Below, piece after piece: positions 1 through 8,466 of a stretch of 49,467 nt of DNA (positions are counted from its first letter, which is position 1; each line of letters starts with the position of its first letter). Source of the stretch: Spartobacteria bacterium (lineage in GTDB: Bacteria; Verrucomicrobiota; Verrucomicrobiia; Chthoniobacterales; Chthoniobacteraceae). Both the position numbers and the translations under genes were made by a program. The stretch is from assembly GCA_021324825.1 (NCBI GenBank), contig JAJPII010000011.1, positions 1 to 49,467 of the forward strand, written 5' to 3'. The notes under the pieces were generated by a model. The model was given only the letters and a program-made list of their open reading frames with translations, ran no database searches and had not been told where the DNA came from.

Positions 1-428
1 AGCCGCTTATCGCCGCTGTTCCCAAGGTAGCTGAACTGGGTGGTTTGCCCATTGGGAAACGCCACGCTTTGAATACGGCGCGTGTTGCCAACGTAGGAGG
101 TCGTGAATGCGCCGAGAACATTTGTGACCGTGGTTGGCCGACCGATGGCGTCGTAGGCGACGCTCAGACTGTTGGCGCTCCCGTTGATCGTGCGCCCGGT
201 CATTCGCCCGAGAGCGTCGTATTGGTACGCGACGGTGGAATTCGCCAAAGGCCTCGCGACGGAGGCGACTTTTCCCGCTCCCAGGGTCGAGGCGGGAGCA
301 TAGGTGTAGCTGGTTGTCCCGAGGCCGTCCGTGAAGCTCAAGAGCCTCTTATAATACGGATCATAAGCAAACGCAACACCTTGCGTGGGAATGGTGTGGC
401 GAACTGGGTCAAGGGCAATTCGTGGCCA
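1..428 (-). pseudogene. RHS/YD-repeat protein fragment, 5'-truncated
   Basis: Read on the minus strand, this frame encodes YD-repeat sequence typical of RHS and wall-associated polymorphic toxins. Pieces such as YQYDALGRMTGRTI, VAYDAIGRPTTVTN and FPNGQTTQFSYLG are spaced as in tandem YD repeats. The frame runs off the window edge at base 1, so its 3' part is unseen. At its 5' end it meets an in-frame TAA at 431-429, and no credible start codon follows. It therefore looks like the broken remainder of a larger RHS gene rather than an intact one, although an assembly or frameshift artefact upstream cannot be excluded. RHS proteins are large secreted or surface proteins that often deliver a C-terminal toxin; nothing about that toxin can be said here. 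Confidence 0.75.
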
Positions 429-595
429 TTATATGGTCGTAATGAAATACCCCAAGGTGAACTCTCGTTTGCAGATCGACGGCCAATTCGGCTGGCTGAA
501 TGTCCCCGACAACGCGCCGCCCTGCGGGACAATCTGCCGGGCGATTCGACAAAGGCTGAAGATCACCGTTTCGGAAGGCATCGGAATGAAATCTT

Positions 596-642
596 TTGAC
601 ATTCACACTTTTTTACATTTGAATGTTCCTGATCACGGGAGG
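596..642 (+). promoter_or_regulatory. Candidate promoter, palindrome and RBS of the metzincin gene
   Basis: A perfect TTGACA -35 hexamer at 596-601 is followed after 17 bases by TTGAAT at 619-624, a plausible -10. The palindrome ACATT-TG-AATGT (615-626) overlaps that -10 and could be an operator. A strong Shine-Dalgarno GGGAGG at 637-642 sits five bases before the ATG at 648. No transcript data support this; it is a motif reading. Confidence 0.45.
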
Positions 643-647
643 TCATT

Positions 648-2669
648 ATGCCAGGAAATCGATCAGCGGAGGAATGTGCAAATCTGAGGTCGCTGTTAAG
701 GCGGCTGCTCCAACAGCAGGTTTCGACCAAAGAGATTTTACTGCAATTGACCGATCAAAATGCGTCGAACTCGCTCATCGCCAATTGGCAAACCACGCTC
801 ACGGAGCTCGAACGCGAAATTGAGTTTGTTGGCGAGGAAATTCGCGAAGGCTGCCCTGTTTTTCCGCCGCCGCAGCCGCCTTGGGTGACATTAGACGGCA
901 TTGAAGTAACGCAGTCCGTTCAGGACATGTCCCAATCAGTCCCGTTGGTAGCCGGCAAGACCACCGTTGTACGCGTGTATCTGAGTCCCCAGCCGAACAC
1001 GTCGCCGACCGTGACTGGAACACTGAGCGCCGTGGCTGCGCCCGGTCAGCCGCCCGTTTTCATTCAACCGCTGAATCCGGTTTCGCTTAGCAGCGCGATG
1101 ATTGGCCAGCTCACACAAAAGCGCGAAGACGTATCGCTGAGTCTAAATTTTCTTATTCCCGCGACTTTGACGGCCGCCGGCTCTTTAACCTTGCAGTTAA
1201 CGAAGGTCGTTGATTCAGCGGGTCAGTCCTTTCGCCTCGAAGGCGTCGCCTCCAGCATCCAGGTTCAGTTCACTAAGGTTGCGGCCATGCGTGTAAAGAT
1301 CATCGGTCTGCGTTATTCCACGGGCATGCCGCCCGTCAGCTTCGCGCCCGCCGCGATAGATTATACTCTCATACGTTCTTGGTTGCAGCGGGCCTACCCC
1401 ATTAACGACCTCATCATGACGACCACGGTCGTTGATTCCATCAATGTCTGGCCCTTCGATTGCAACGCCGCGAACACGCAGATCACCGCCATTCGCAATC
1501 TCGATATCGATGGGGGCGCCGATCATCGCACCCATTATTTTGGCCTCGTCGCCGATGGCGGGGGCGCCAATTTCATGCGCGGTTGCGCCGCCGGCATACC
1601 CATAACGACTCCCGATCCGTCCACCGTCGCGTCGGGCCCCACCGGCAAGCCGTCTGGAAATTTCAGTTGGGACACGGATGGTTCGTACGGAGACTGGTAC
1701 ACGGGCCACGAACTCGGCCACACCTACGGGCGACAGCATCCCGGCTTTTGTAACCAGACTTTCGACGACCACAATTATCCATTCGCCAACGGCCAGCTTT
1801 CCAATTCCGATGACAAATTCATCGGCTTTGATGTGGGCGACTCCGCCAACGGACTTCCCATGAAGGCCCTCCCAGGCTCGGCTTGGTATGACGTGATGAC
1901 TTATTGTGTTAACGAATGGCTCAGCTCGTACACCTATATGGCCATCATGAATCGGCTCAATGCCGAGAACCCGCTCATCATCCATTTTCCACCCGTTCGG
2001 TTTCCCTTTCATTTGAGCGGCGCGCCGAATCCGTTATCTCATGAACAGGTGCAAGAACCAGAGGACCGGCCTCAATTTATCAATGTTGTCGCCTCGGTCA
2101 ACCTCAGCCAGGCTTCCGGCCGGATAGAGCATGTGCTGCCGCTGGAGCGCGCGGTGGAACCGCCCGCCGTCGGCCAATCCCGCGTCAAAGTTCGCCTCAC
2201 TTCGACCTCGGGCCAAGTCCTCGCCACCGTGCGCGTCGAGTTGAAAATGGCCAGCTGCAACGAGTCGGTCGTCAACCAAATGGGAGTCATCAGCGCCATG
2301 CTTCCGTGGAGCCCTGACGCCAAAACCGTCGAACTTTTACTCGATAATCGAGTCATCGGAGCTTTTACCTCTGGCGATACCGCTCCCGAGATCCGGAATC
2401 TACGCCACACCTTCTCCAAGCAGCAGCGCCTTCTCTCCCTTACTTGGGAAGGGCAAGTTCCCGCCGCCGGCAAGTACGAATATATCGTCCAGACGAGCGA
2501 AGACGGCGGCTACAACTGGAGAACCGTCAGCCTTGGCAAAACCGAACCTTCCCACGAGATTGACCTGAGCGCGTATAAATCTATCCCCAACCTCTTCGTC
2601 CGCATCATCGCCACCAACGGCTTTACCCGCAAAATCGTGTCCAGCGGCCCCATCCAAAGCGCGCAATAG
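648..2669 (+). CDS. Metzincin-type zinc metalloprotease, no signal peptide
   Basis: This 673-aa protein carries a full metzincin zinc site, HEXXHXXGXXH, read as HELGHTYGRQH at residues 354-364, with His354, His358 and His364 as ligands and Glu355 as catalytic base. A Met-turn candidate (DVMTYC, Met417) follows at the expected distance. The C-terminal part (about 580-670) looks like an Ig or fibronectin-like beta domain (LTWEGQ, YIVQTSEDGGYNW). The N-terminus (1-65) is charged and helical with no signal peptide or lipobox, which is unusual for a metzincin. The start at 648 is supported by GGGAGG just upstream. It is read divergently from the RHS fragment, so it may have been a cargo or effector of that system, but this is inference. 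Substrate unknown; the protease call itself is well supported. Confidence 0.8.
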   Translation: MPGNRSAEECANLRSLLRRLLQQQVSTKEILLQLTDQNASNSLIANWQTTLTELEREIEFVGEEIREGCPVFPPPQPPWVTLDGIEVTQSVQDMSQSVPLVAGKTTVVRVYLSPQPNTSPTVTGTLSAVAAPGQPPVFIQPLNPVSLSSAMIGQLTQKREDVSLSLNFLIPATLTAAGSLTLQLTKVVDSAGQSFRLEGVASSIQVQFTKVAAMRVKIIGLRYSTGMPPVSFAPAAIDYTLIRSWLQRAYPINDLIMTTTVVDSINVWPFDCNAANTQITAIRNLDIDGGADHRTHYFGLVADGGGANFMRGCAAGIPITTPDPSTVASGPTGKPSGNFSWDTDGSYGDWYTGHELGHTYGRQHPGFCNQTFDDHNYPFANGQLSNSDDKFIGFDVGDSANGLPMKALPGSAWYDVMTYCVNEWLSSYTYMAIMNRLNAENPLIIHFPPVRFPFHLSGAPNPLSHEQVQEPEDRPQFINVVASVNLSQASGRIEHVLPLERAVEPPAVGQSRVKVRLTSTSGQVLATVRVELKMASCNESVVNQMGVISAMLPWSPDAKTVELLLDNRVIGAFTSGDTAPEIRNLRHTFSKQQRLLSLTWEGQVPAAGKYEYIVQTSEDGGYNWRTVSLGKTEPSHEIDLSAYKSIPNLFVRIIATNGFTRKIVSSGPIQSAQ

Positions 2670-2715
2670 CATTCGCTACGCACACAGCCCAAACCAGCCT
2701 GATCACGTTACGGGA

Positions 2716-3021
2716 CTATATCGACGCGGACGCGGCTATCGGAATAACCGGAAGAGCTGATGCAAGTGAAGCAAGGCCCCGGTATTCTTTGCCGGATTTG
2801 GTGATTGTTTTCTTAACCATGCCCCGCCCCACGAGGTTCTGAAGCTTTTCGTAAACCCGCAAACGAAGCATCTCCTCCCCGCCGCTGGCGGCGTTTCGTT
2901 GCCGGAGATTTACGTGGAGAATGTCAAAGAGCGGTTTGAATTCATAGGAGGCTTTACTGGAAAGCACCGCGACCAGTTCTTCGGTTATGCGGTCGGGATC
3001 GCGACGGGAGAATGTTTTCAT
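2716..3021 (-). CDS. Small unknown protein, winged-helix-like
   Basis: This is a 101-aa protein of unknown function. The central part (about 25-80) has the look of a winged-helix fold: a helix-rich stretch (FKPLFDILHVNLRQ) followed by MLRLRVYEKLQNLVGRGMVKKTITKSG, resembling the recognition helix plus wing of small DNA-binding proteins. The C-terminus is hydrophobic and low in complexity. Its start lies 34 bases from the divergent YceH-family gene, so the two probably share a promoter region. No good Shine-Dalgarno is visible. It could be a small transcription factor; that is inference from composition only, and a spurious ORF is not fully excluded. Confidence 0.5.
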   Translation of the reverse strand: MKTFSRRDPDRITEELVAVLSSKASYEFKPLFDILHVNLRQRNAASGGEEMLRLRVYEKLQNLVGRGMVKKTITKSGKEYRGLASLASALPVIPIAASASI

Positions 3022-3055
3022 CCCGATGAGAGTAGCACAGATTCAGGAAATAGCG

Positions 3056-3802
3056 ATGACAGGGGCGCAAGAGTTGAGCGAGGTAACAGAGTTATTGAGG
3101 AAGGCTCCCGCTTCCGTTACAGGGTATGGGATGCCCTCGTTCACCCTCACGCCGATTGAGTCCAGAATCCTCGGGTGCCTGCTCGAAAAGGAGCGGCTCA
3201 CGCCTGAAAACTATCCGCTTTCCCTGAACAGCCTGGCGGCGGCCTGCAACCAATCGACCAATCGAGATCCCGTCACCGCGTACGACCTGAAAGCGGTGGA
3301 GGAAGGGGTGAACTCGTTGCGGGGAAAGAAATTGGCGGCTGTAATCTTCGGGGGCGGGTCGAGGGTTCAGAAATATCGTCACAACCTGCCGGATCAATTC
3401 GAACTGGATCGCGGGGAGGTTGCCTTGCTTTGCTCGTTGCTCTTGCGGGGGGCGGAGACTCCGGGGCAGCTCCGCGCCCGCACCGAGCGCATGCACCATT
3501 TCGGCAGTCTTGAGGAGGTCGAGTTGTGTCTTGAGGATATGGCGAAGGATGATGCTCCGCTCATCCGCGTTTTGCCCGCGAGACCCGGGCAGAAGGAGAG
3601 CCGCTACGTTCAATTGCTATCCGGCGAGCCGATTTTTTCGGAAGCCGGGACCGATGATCGCGCCTTCTCTTCTTCGGGAATGGAAAGGCCTTTCCAGGAG
3701 CAAAGCCGCCTGGAGGCGGTCGAAGATGGGCTCTCCGATTTGAAGAAAGAGATGGAACTGTTGCGGGAGGAATTCGCCTCGTTTCGGAAGCAGTTCGAAT
3801 AG
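3056..3802 (+). CDS. yceH: YceH family protein (DUF480)
   Basis: The protein matches the YceH/UPF0502 family, which is made of tandem winged-helix domains and has no settled function. Diagnostic stretches are LTPIESRILGCLLEKERLTPE, PLSLNSLAAACNQSTNRDPV, GEVALLCSLLLRGAETPGQLR and PGQKESRYVQLLSG. The chosen ATG at 3056 has AGGA seven bases upstream, giving 248 aa; an ATG at 3131 would start closer to the conserved core. Residues after about 175 form an extra charged tail ending in a predicted coiled coil (SDLKKEMELLREEFASF), a common extension in this family. It is divergent from the small gene at 2716-3021. The family call is firm; the role is not known. Confidence 0.88.
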   Translation: MTGAQELSEVTELLRKAPASVTGYGMPSFTLTPIESRILGCLLEKERLTPENYPLSLNSLAAACNQSTNRDPVTAYDLKAVEEGVNSLRGKKLAAVIFGGGSRVQKYRHNLPDQFELDRGEVALLCSLLLRGAETPGQLRARTERMHHFGSLEEVELCLEDMAKDDAPLIRVLPARPGQKESRYVQLLSGEPIFSEAGTDDRAFSSSGMERPFQEQSRLEAVEDGLSDLKKEMELLREEFASFRKQFE

Positions 3803-3821
3803 CGCCCGTTTCGCCGGGGCG

Positions 3822-4232
3822 TCATTTGCGCCGCGGACCGCGGTTGAACAACCGGGGCTCCGGGGTCGTTGGAGTCACAACCACCGATTCGGAGCCTTCG
3901 AGCGCCAGGTGGATGACCTCCCGTGGCGCCGCACGAAGGCGATGCATCTCCTCCGTCATGGCGTTAAGTTTGTACTCCAGGGCGACGGCGCGCATGGCGG
4001 CGTTGGCGAGCCGGTGCCGTTCCTCCCTCAAGGCGACGACTTCGGCCTGGAAACGTTCGAGGTCGCGGGACGCCTTTTCAAGCAGGAGCTTGAGGGCGGC
4101 CAGATCGTTCGATTTATCGCAAAGCTGCTTTTGATAATCGCCCGCGAGGAGCCGCGCCTGTTCCAGGTCGTTCTGCAGCGCGGCGTATTCGGCGGTAAGT
4201 CTGCCGGTGAGGTTGGGGTCCGTGGCGTTCAC
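3822..4232 (-). CDS. Small coiled-coil protein, unknown
   Basis: About 136 aa if started at the GTG at 4232-4230. Residues from about 8 to 105 show heptad-like Leu/Ala/Glu/Arg patterning (AEYAALQNDLEQARLLAGDYQ, LERFQAEVVALREERHRLAN), so a long coiled coil is likely. The tail is basic and proline-rich (TPTTPEPRLFNRGPRRK). No signal peptide or catalytic motif is seen. The frame is open further upstream, but that part overlaps the divergent purU start and is cysteine-rich, unlike the rest. The start is uncertain because no Shine-Dalgarno stands out. It faces YceH tail-to-tail with a gap of only 19 bases. Function unknown. Confidence 0.55.
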   Translation of the reverse strand: MNATDPNLTGRLTAEYAALQNDLEQARLLAGDYQKQLCDKSNDLAALKLLLEKASRDLERFQAEVVALREERHRLANAAMRAVALEYKLNAMTEEMHRLRAAPREVIHLALEGSESVVVTPTTPEPRLFNRGPRRK

Positions 4233-4320
4233 TGCCGTGAAGTTACAGCAGGCGGCGTTCCAAGCCGGGCATCGGCAAATGTTATCGCTTTTGGCAAACG
4301 AAGCGTCCGATAAATAGGCC

Positions 4321-5157
4321 GTGCGCAAGGCGACATTGTTGATCGAATGCGAAGACGGGCCCGGCCTGGTGCATGGGGTCACGGGCGCCCTGTTCCGCGC
4401 GTCTTTGAACGTCACCTCCAACCACGAGTTTGTGGATGCGGAATCGCGCCGGTTTTTTATGCGGACGGAGTTCTGCGGCTCTTTTGAGGACGCCCGGCTG
4501 GCGGAGGAAGTGCGCGGCGCGCTTCCGCCCGGGGCGGTGGTGAAGCTGCCCGGCGCGGAGCCGCACCGGGTCGTCGTGTTGGTTTCGCACGAGCACCATT
4601 GCCTGGCGGATTTGCTCGTCCGCCACGCCTTTGGCGAGTTGCCGGCCAGGATCGAAGCGGTTATCGGAAATCACGATTCGCTCCGCGGTCTGGCGGAGAA
4701 ATTCGATGTGCCGTTTCATTTCCAGCCGGCGGGCGGGCTTTCGCGCGAGGAGCACGAGGCCGGCATCCTGTCCATCCTCGAGCCGATCCGGCCGGGGTAC
4801 CTGGTGCTGGCGAAATACATGCGCATCCTCAGCGCGCCCTTCGTTGCCCGGTGGCCGGGCGGGATCATCAACATCCACCATTCGTTCCTTCCGGCGTTCG
4901 CGGGGGCGCGGCCTTATCAGCAGGCGTTCAGGCGCGGCGTGAAGGTCATTGGCGCGACGGCGCACTTCGTCACCGACGCGCTGGATGAGGGGCCGATCAT
5001 CGAGCAGGAGGTTTTGCCGGTGGACCACAGCCACACGCCGGAATCGCTCGCGCAAGCGGGGCGCGACGTGGAGCAAATGACCCTGGCCCGCGCGTTGCGG
5101 CTGGTGTTCGAGCACCGGGTTTTCCTGTGCCGCAACCGCACCATTATTTTCGACTGA
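4321..5157 (+). CDS. purU: Formyltetrahydrofolate deformylase
   Basis: PurU hydrolyses 10-formyl-tetrahydrofolate to formate and THF, balancing the one-carbon pool and supplying formate for PurT-type purine synthesis. The 278-aa protein has the family's two parts: an N-terminal ACT-like domain (residues 1-75, beginning ATLLIECEDGPGLVHGVTG) and a C-terminal formyltransferase-fold domain (about 80-278). The active-site strand GIINIHHSFLPAF places Asn184 and His186, and GATAHFVTDALDEGPII places the acidic residue near Asp222. The start is GTG at 4321, giving an N-terminus of normal family length. No purine genes are adjacent, so regulation is not apparent. It converges on the alpha-galactosidase gene with a gap of about 30 bases. 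Confidence 0.93.
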   Translation: MRKATLLIECEDGPGLVHGVTGALFRASLNVTSNHEFVDAESRRFFMRTEFCGSFEDARLAEEVRGALPPGAVVKLPGAEPHRVVVLVSHEHHCLADLLVRHAFGELPARIEAVIGNHDSLRGLAEKFDVPFHFQPAGGLSREEHEAGILSILEPIRPGYLVLAKYMRILSAPFVARWPGGIINIHHSFLPAFAGARPYQQAFRRGVKVIGATAHFVTDALDEGPIIEQEVLPVDHSHTPESLAQAGRDVEQMTLARALRLVFEHRVFLCRNRTIIFD

Positions 5158-5188
5158 CGGCCTTGGGCCTGCGCGATTGGTGAACGGA

Positions 5189-6529
5189 TCAACGCCCTGT
5201 CAGGCGGAACAGGCGCGCGCCGTGGGGCGGGACTTCGGGTGTGAAGACCCCGTTGAACGCGCCGATATCCTTTTTCGCCCAGAGGTCGCGGATGTTTACG
5301 GCGCCGTTGAAGCCCGCGTCCGCGAGATTGACCGGGACCGGGGCCGTCGCCCCTTTCGGAACGTCCTTGGCGGCGTCGCGCGTGTTGAAGACGGCGAGAT
5401 ATTTGTCCGCCGAGCCGGGCGCATCGGCGATCCACGCGATGAGGCCGTCCGCGGTGCGGAAGAGCTGGCGGTTGTTTTCGCTGTGCTGGTCGACGGCGAG
5501 GATTTCGTCGTTCGCAAGCAGCGAGAGCGTGAAATCATCCGTTTTTGTCATGTCGCCGCCGTGCATCAGCGGCGAGCGGGCGATGCTCCACAGCGTCATC
5601 ATCGTTACCTGCTCGTCGGGCGTGAAATGTGTCCGGCGGGTGAATTTGACGATGCCGAGCGGCAGCATGTCGGCGTCGGGCCACGCGCCGGGGATGCGGT
5701 ACGGCGTCCAGTCGTGAAGGCGTTTGAACTGGGAGAGCAGCTGCGGCCAGGCGTCCCAGAAGTCGTCGCTGATGCGCCACATATTGGCGTGCCGGTTGAC
5801 GTGCGCGCCTTCGCTGAGCGGCGTTTCGCCGGGAGAAGTGCTGAAGACGATGGGGCGGCCCGTTTTGTCGATGGCTTTGCGGATCGCTTCGATCTCGGCG
5901 CGATGATAAGGGCGGCTCAAATCGTCCACCTTGATGAAATCCACGCCCCAGGAGGCGACGAGTTCCATCAGGGAATCGTAGTACTCGCGCGCGCCGGGCT
6001 TACTCATGTCCACGCCGTACATGTCCGGGTTCCATTCGCAGACGCTCTTCATGTCGGCAATATCCGCGGCGCGGGCGGAGGAGCCTTTGATGGGCGTGTT
6101 CCGCCGCACCGCCTGGCGGGAAATGCCGCGCATCATGTGGATGCCGAATTTCAGGCCCTTCGAATGGACATAGTCCGCGAGCGGCCCAAAGCCGCGACCA
6201 TCCGCCGCGGAAGGAAATTTCTCCGGCGCCGGGACGAGCCGGCTGAAGGCGTCCATCGCGAGCTTCGCGCCCGCTTTGTAGTCGTGACCCTTGGCCGTGG
6301 GCTGGTACCACTGGATGTCCACGACGATGTACTGCCAGCCGTGCGCCGCGAGATTCGCGGCCATATAATCGGTCTGCGCCTTCGTCTGCGCCTCGGTGAC
6401 AGTGGTGCCGAAGCAGTCCCAGCTATTCCAGCCCATGGGCGGAACAGGCGCCCAGGCATGGAAATCAGCCCCGAAAGCAAGGGGAGCGAGGACGAAGAGG
6501 GCAAATGGAATTAGCGAGCGAAGCTTCAT
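5189..6529 (-). CDS. Secreted GH27 alpha-galactosidase
   Basis: A 446-aa glycoside hydrolase family 27 enzyme expected to remove terminal alpha-galactose from plant galactomannans, raffinose-type sugars or related glycans. The start at 6529 has GGAG just upstream and is followed by a clean signal peptide (MKLRSLIPFALFVLAPLAFGA), so export is likely. Family landmarks are PPMGWNSWDCFG near the mature N-terminus, FIKVDD with the nucleophile at Asp202, and WRISDDFWDAW with the acid/base at Asp255 or Asp256. The last 100 residues form the usual C-terminal beta domain. The frame stays open upstream to 6670, but that part contains the GGCGGCTG repeat and is not coding. It stands alone, though further glycan-active enzymes lie 6 kb away. 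Confidence 0.9.
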   Translation of the reverse strand: MKLRSLIPFALFVLAPLAFGADFHAWAPVPPMGWNSWDCFGTTVTEAQTKAQTDYMAANLAAHGWQYIVVDIQWYQPTAKGHDYKAGAKLAMDAFSRLVPAPEKFPSAADGRGFGPLADYVHSKGLKFGIHMMRGISRQAVRRNTPIKGSSARAADIADMKSVCEWNPDMYGVDMSKPGAREYYDSLMELVASWGVDFIKVDDLSRPYHRAEIEAIRKAIDKTGRPIVFSTSPGETPLSEGAHVNRHANMWRISDDFWDAWPQLLSQFKRLHDWTPYRIPGAWPDADMLPLGIVKFTRRTHFTPDEQVTMMTLWSIARSPLMHGGDMTKTDDFTLSLLANDEILAVDQHSENNRQLFRTADGLIAWIADAPGSADKYLAVFNTRDAAKDVPKGATAPVPVNLADAGFNGAVNIRDLWAKKDIGAFNGVFTPEVPPHGARLFRLTGR

Positions 6530-6558
6530 CGGGTTCTCCAGATATGAGTAGCGCCGTA

Positions 6559-6598
6559 GTTGTAGAGGCGGCTGTGCCAGCCGCCTGGAGCGGGAGGC
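6559..6598 (+). repeat. Dispersed palindromic repeat, copy A
   Basis: Contains the core GGCGGCTGTGCCAGCCGCC at 6567-6585, an 8-bp perfect stem around a 3-base loop, followed by a GGAGCGGGAGGC tail. All 40 bases are identical to copy C at 20067-20106, which is inverted relative to this one. It lies between the 5' end of the galactosidase gene and the 3' end of the ABC ATPase gene. Confidence 0.85.
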
Positions 6599-6697
6599 AG
6601 GCGGTTTCAGGTTTTTAGGCAACCAGGAGCAACCAAGAGCGAGCCGGCAAACGTGCATAACACACGTCAAGATTTTTGGGGTATGCGAGGGCGCAAG

Positions 6698-7519
6698 TCA
6701 ATTCCGTTTACCCGGCTGTGGATCTCCGCCGGGTTCCCGGCCCGCGAAGTGCAGAAGCTCGAGGATATTTCCGCGGAGGCCCAGGAATTCCGCGCTGCTG
6801 CGGTCTCGCGGACGGGCCAACGCCACGGGGATTGACCGTTCGATCCGGCCGGGGCGCGGCGTCATGATGAGGATCCGGTCGCTCATGTAGATCGCTTCGT
6901 CGATGTCGTGGGTGACGAGGAGCGTCGTGGTTCCGCGCGCCAGCCACAAGCGGAGCACTTCATCCTGCATCCGCATGCGGGTAAAGGCGTCGAGCGCGCC
7001 GAGCGGTTCGTCCAGCAGCAGGACCTTCGGGTGGTTGATCAGGACGCGCGCCAGGGCGACGCGCTGGGCCATGCCGCCGGAGAGATGGTGCGGATAGGAA
7101 TCGGCGAACGCTTCCAGGCCGACGAGGCGGATGAATTCGTCCACCTCATGCCGCTTCGCGTGCAGGACGCCGCGCGCGACGAGGCCGCTCTGGATGTTGC
7201 GGCGGACGGTCAGCCACGGGAAGAGGCTGGGATCCTGGAAGACCAACCCGCGTTCGGCGTTGGGCGCGGTGATCGCGTCGCCGCCGATGTGCAGCTCGCC
7301 CGCCGTGGCGGCATCCAGGCCCGCGATGAGGCGCAGCAGCGTCGATTTCCCGCAACCGCTCGGCCCGACGATGGAAACCAGCTCGCCCGCGGCGACCGTG
7401 AGGGTGATCGATTCCAATGCCGGGGCCTGGAGCGCGGCGTTCTCAAACGACGGGAAGCGCTTGCCAACGCCCCGCAGAGTCAGGCATGAACCCTCCGAGG
7501 GGCTTTCGACGGCTACCAT
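6698..7519 (-). CDS. ABC importer ATPase, nitrate/sulfonate/taurine type
   Basis: A 273-aa ATP-binding subunit of the SsuB/TauB/NrtD type that powers the adjacent permease. Walker A is GPSGCGKST at residues 52-60. Also present are the Q-loop FQDPSLFPWLTV, the signature LSGGMAQRVALAR, Walker B VLLLDEPLGALD and the switch LLVTHDIDEAIYMSD. The ATG at 7519 overlaps the end of the permease gene by seven bases, so translation is coupled. The C-terminal 40 residues (FLGLRGNILELLHF) follow the nitrate/sulfonate-type pattern. It is the last gene of a three-gene unit of lipoprotein, permease and ATPase. The substrate cannot be read from sequence; alkanesulfonate, taurine, nitrate, cyanate and pyrimidine precursors are all possible for this family. 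Confidence 0.9.
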   Translation of the reverse strand: MVAVESPSEGSCLTLRGVGKRFPSFENAALQAPALESITLTVAAGELVSIVGPSGCGKSTLLRLIAGLDAATAGELHIGGDAITAPNAERGLVFQDPSLFPWLTVRRNIQSGLVARGVLHAKRHEVDEFIRLVGLEAFADSYPHHLSGGMAQRVALARVLINHPKVLLLDEPLGALDAFTRMRMQDEVLRLWLARGTTTLLVTHDIDEAIYMSDRILIMTPRPGRIERSIPVALARPRDRSSAEFLGLRGNILELLHFAGREPGGDPQPGKRN

Positions 7520-8466
7520 TTGATGGTTCCCTTCTGCCAGACGAGAACGCGGTCGCGCAGCTTGAAAAGCAGGGTCATGATGGTTGAAAAGAACGCGGCC
7601 ATGATGATGAGCGCCGCATACACCTTGCCGTATTCGGCCCACCCCTGCGCCCAGCTCAGGTACCAGCCGAGGCCGGACTTTACGCCCACGGTCTCGGCCA
7701 CGACGAGCGTGAGGAAGGAGGCGCTCAAGCCCATGAAGAGGCCGATGAACACGCTTGGCATCGCGGCGGGAATGGCGACCCGGAAGATGAGATACGCCCT
7801 CCCCGCGCCGAGCGTGCGGGCGACGTCGAGGAAGGACGCCCGCGTGTTTGAAATGCCGGAAACGGTGAGCATGGTGACGGGAAACCAGACGGCCAGCGCG
7901 ATGAGGCCCACCGCGGAAAACACCGCCGAAGGGGAGACCACCATCGCGAGCGGAATCCATGCCGTGGCGGGAATAGGCCCGACCACTTTTAATATGGGCA
8001 TGCCCCAGTAGCGGGCCAATGCGAACCAGCCGATGCAGACGCCCGTCACCAGCCCGGTAACAACCCCCAGGGCGTAGCCGCCAAGCAACAGCGCCAGCGA
8101 ATGCCAGGCGCTGTCCAAAAGCAACACGCGGTCATCCAGCAAACTTTGCAATACACCCGCCGGGCTCGGAAAATAGGGCATCGGGAGCCAGCGGAAGCCG
8201 GAGGTGACCGCTTCCCAGATCGCGAGCAAAAGGAGCGCCGCCGCGAGGATGGGGCACATCTCCCGCATCCAGCTTCCCAAGGCGCGCCAGGCGCGGTGCG
8301 CCGCGGCCGCGGCGAGCGACGCGCCAAGAATCCCGCCAAGGAAAAGGGAATATGAATGCGTCTCGGCGGCGGATTCCCCGCCGGAAACCCGCAAGTGAAC
8401 GGCGAGCGCCAGGGAGGCCGCGACGGGAAGAGCCGCGAGAATCTTGAGTTTGGAAGCCGCGCTCAC
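7513..8466 (-). CDS. ABC importer permease, SsuC/TauC-like
   Basis: A 317-aa inner-membrane permease. The GTG at 8466 overlaps the stop of the substrate-binding gene in a GTGA quartet. Residues 1-90 hold additional hydrophobic segments (LKILAALPVAASLALAV and SLFLGGILGASLAAAAA) ahead of the conserved BPD_transp_1 domain, which starts near LLLLAIWEAVTSGFRWLP. The EAA-like loop reads ARTLGAGRAYLIFRVAIPAAMP, where the ATPase docks. Members of this family usually have about 250 aa, so the N-terminal two-helix extension is unusual. The permease is flanked by its lipoprotein and ATPase partners in one operon. Confidence 0.87.
   Translation of the reverse strand: MSAASKLKILAALPVAASLALAVHLRVSGGESAAETHSYSLFLGGILGASLAAAAAHRAWRALGSWMREMCPILAAALLLLAIWEAVTSGFRWLPMPYFPSPAGVLQSLLDDRVLLLDSAWHSLALLLGGYALGVVTGLVTGVCIGWFALARYWGMPILKVVGPIPATAWIPLAMVVSPSAVFSAVGLIALAVWFPVTMLTVSGISNTRASFLDVARTLGAGRAYLIFRVAIPAAMPSVFIGLFMGLSASFLTLVVAETVGVKSGLGWYLSWAQGWAEYGKVYAALIIMAAFFSTIMTLLFKLRDRVLVWQKGTIKW

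Noticed and set aside
6653..6672. ACGTG/CACGT hairpin as terminator of the ABC transporter operon
   Set aside because: Only five paired bases and no T tract in the direction of transcription.
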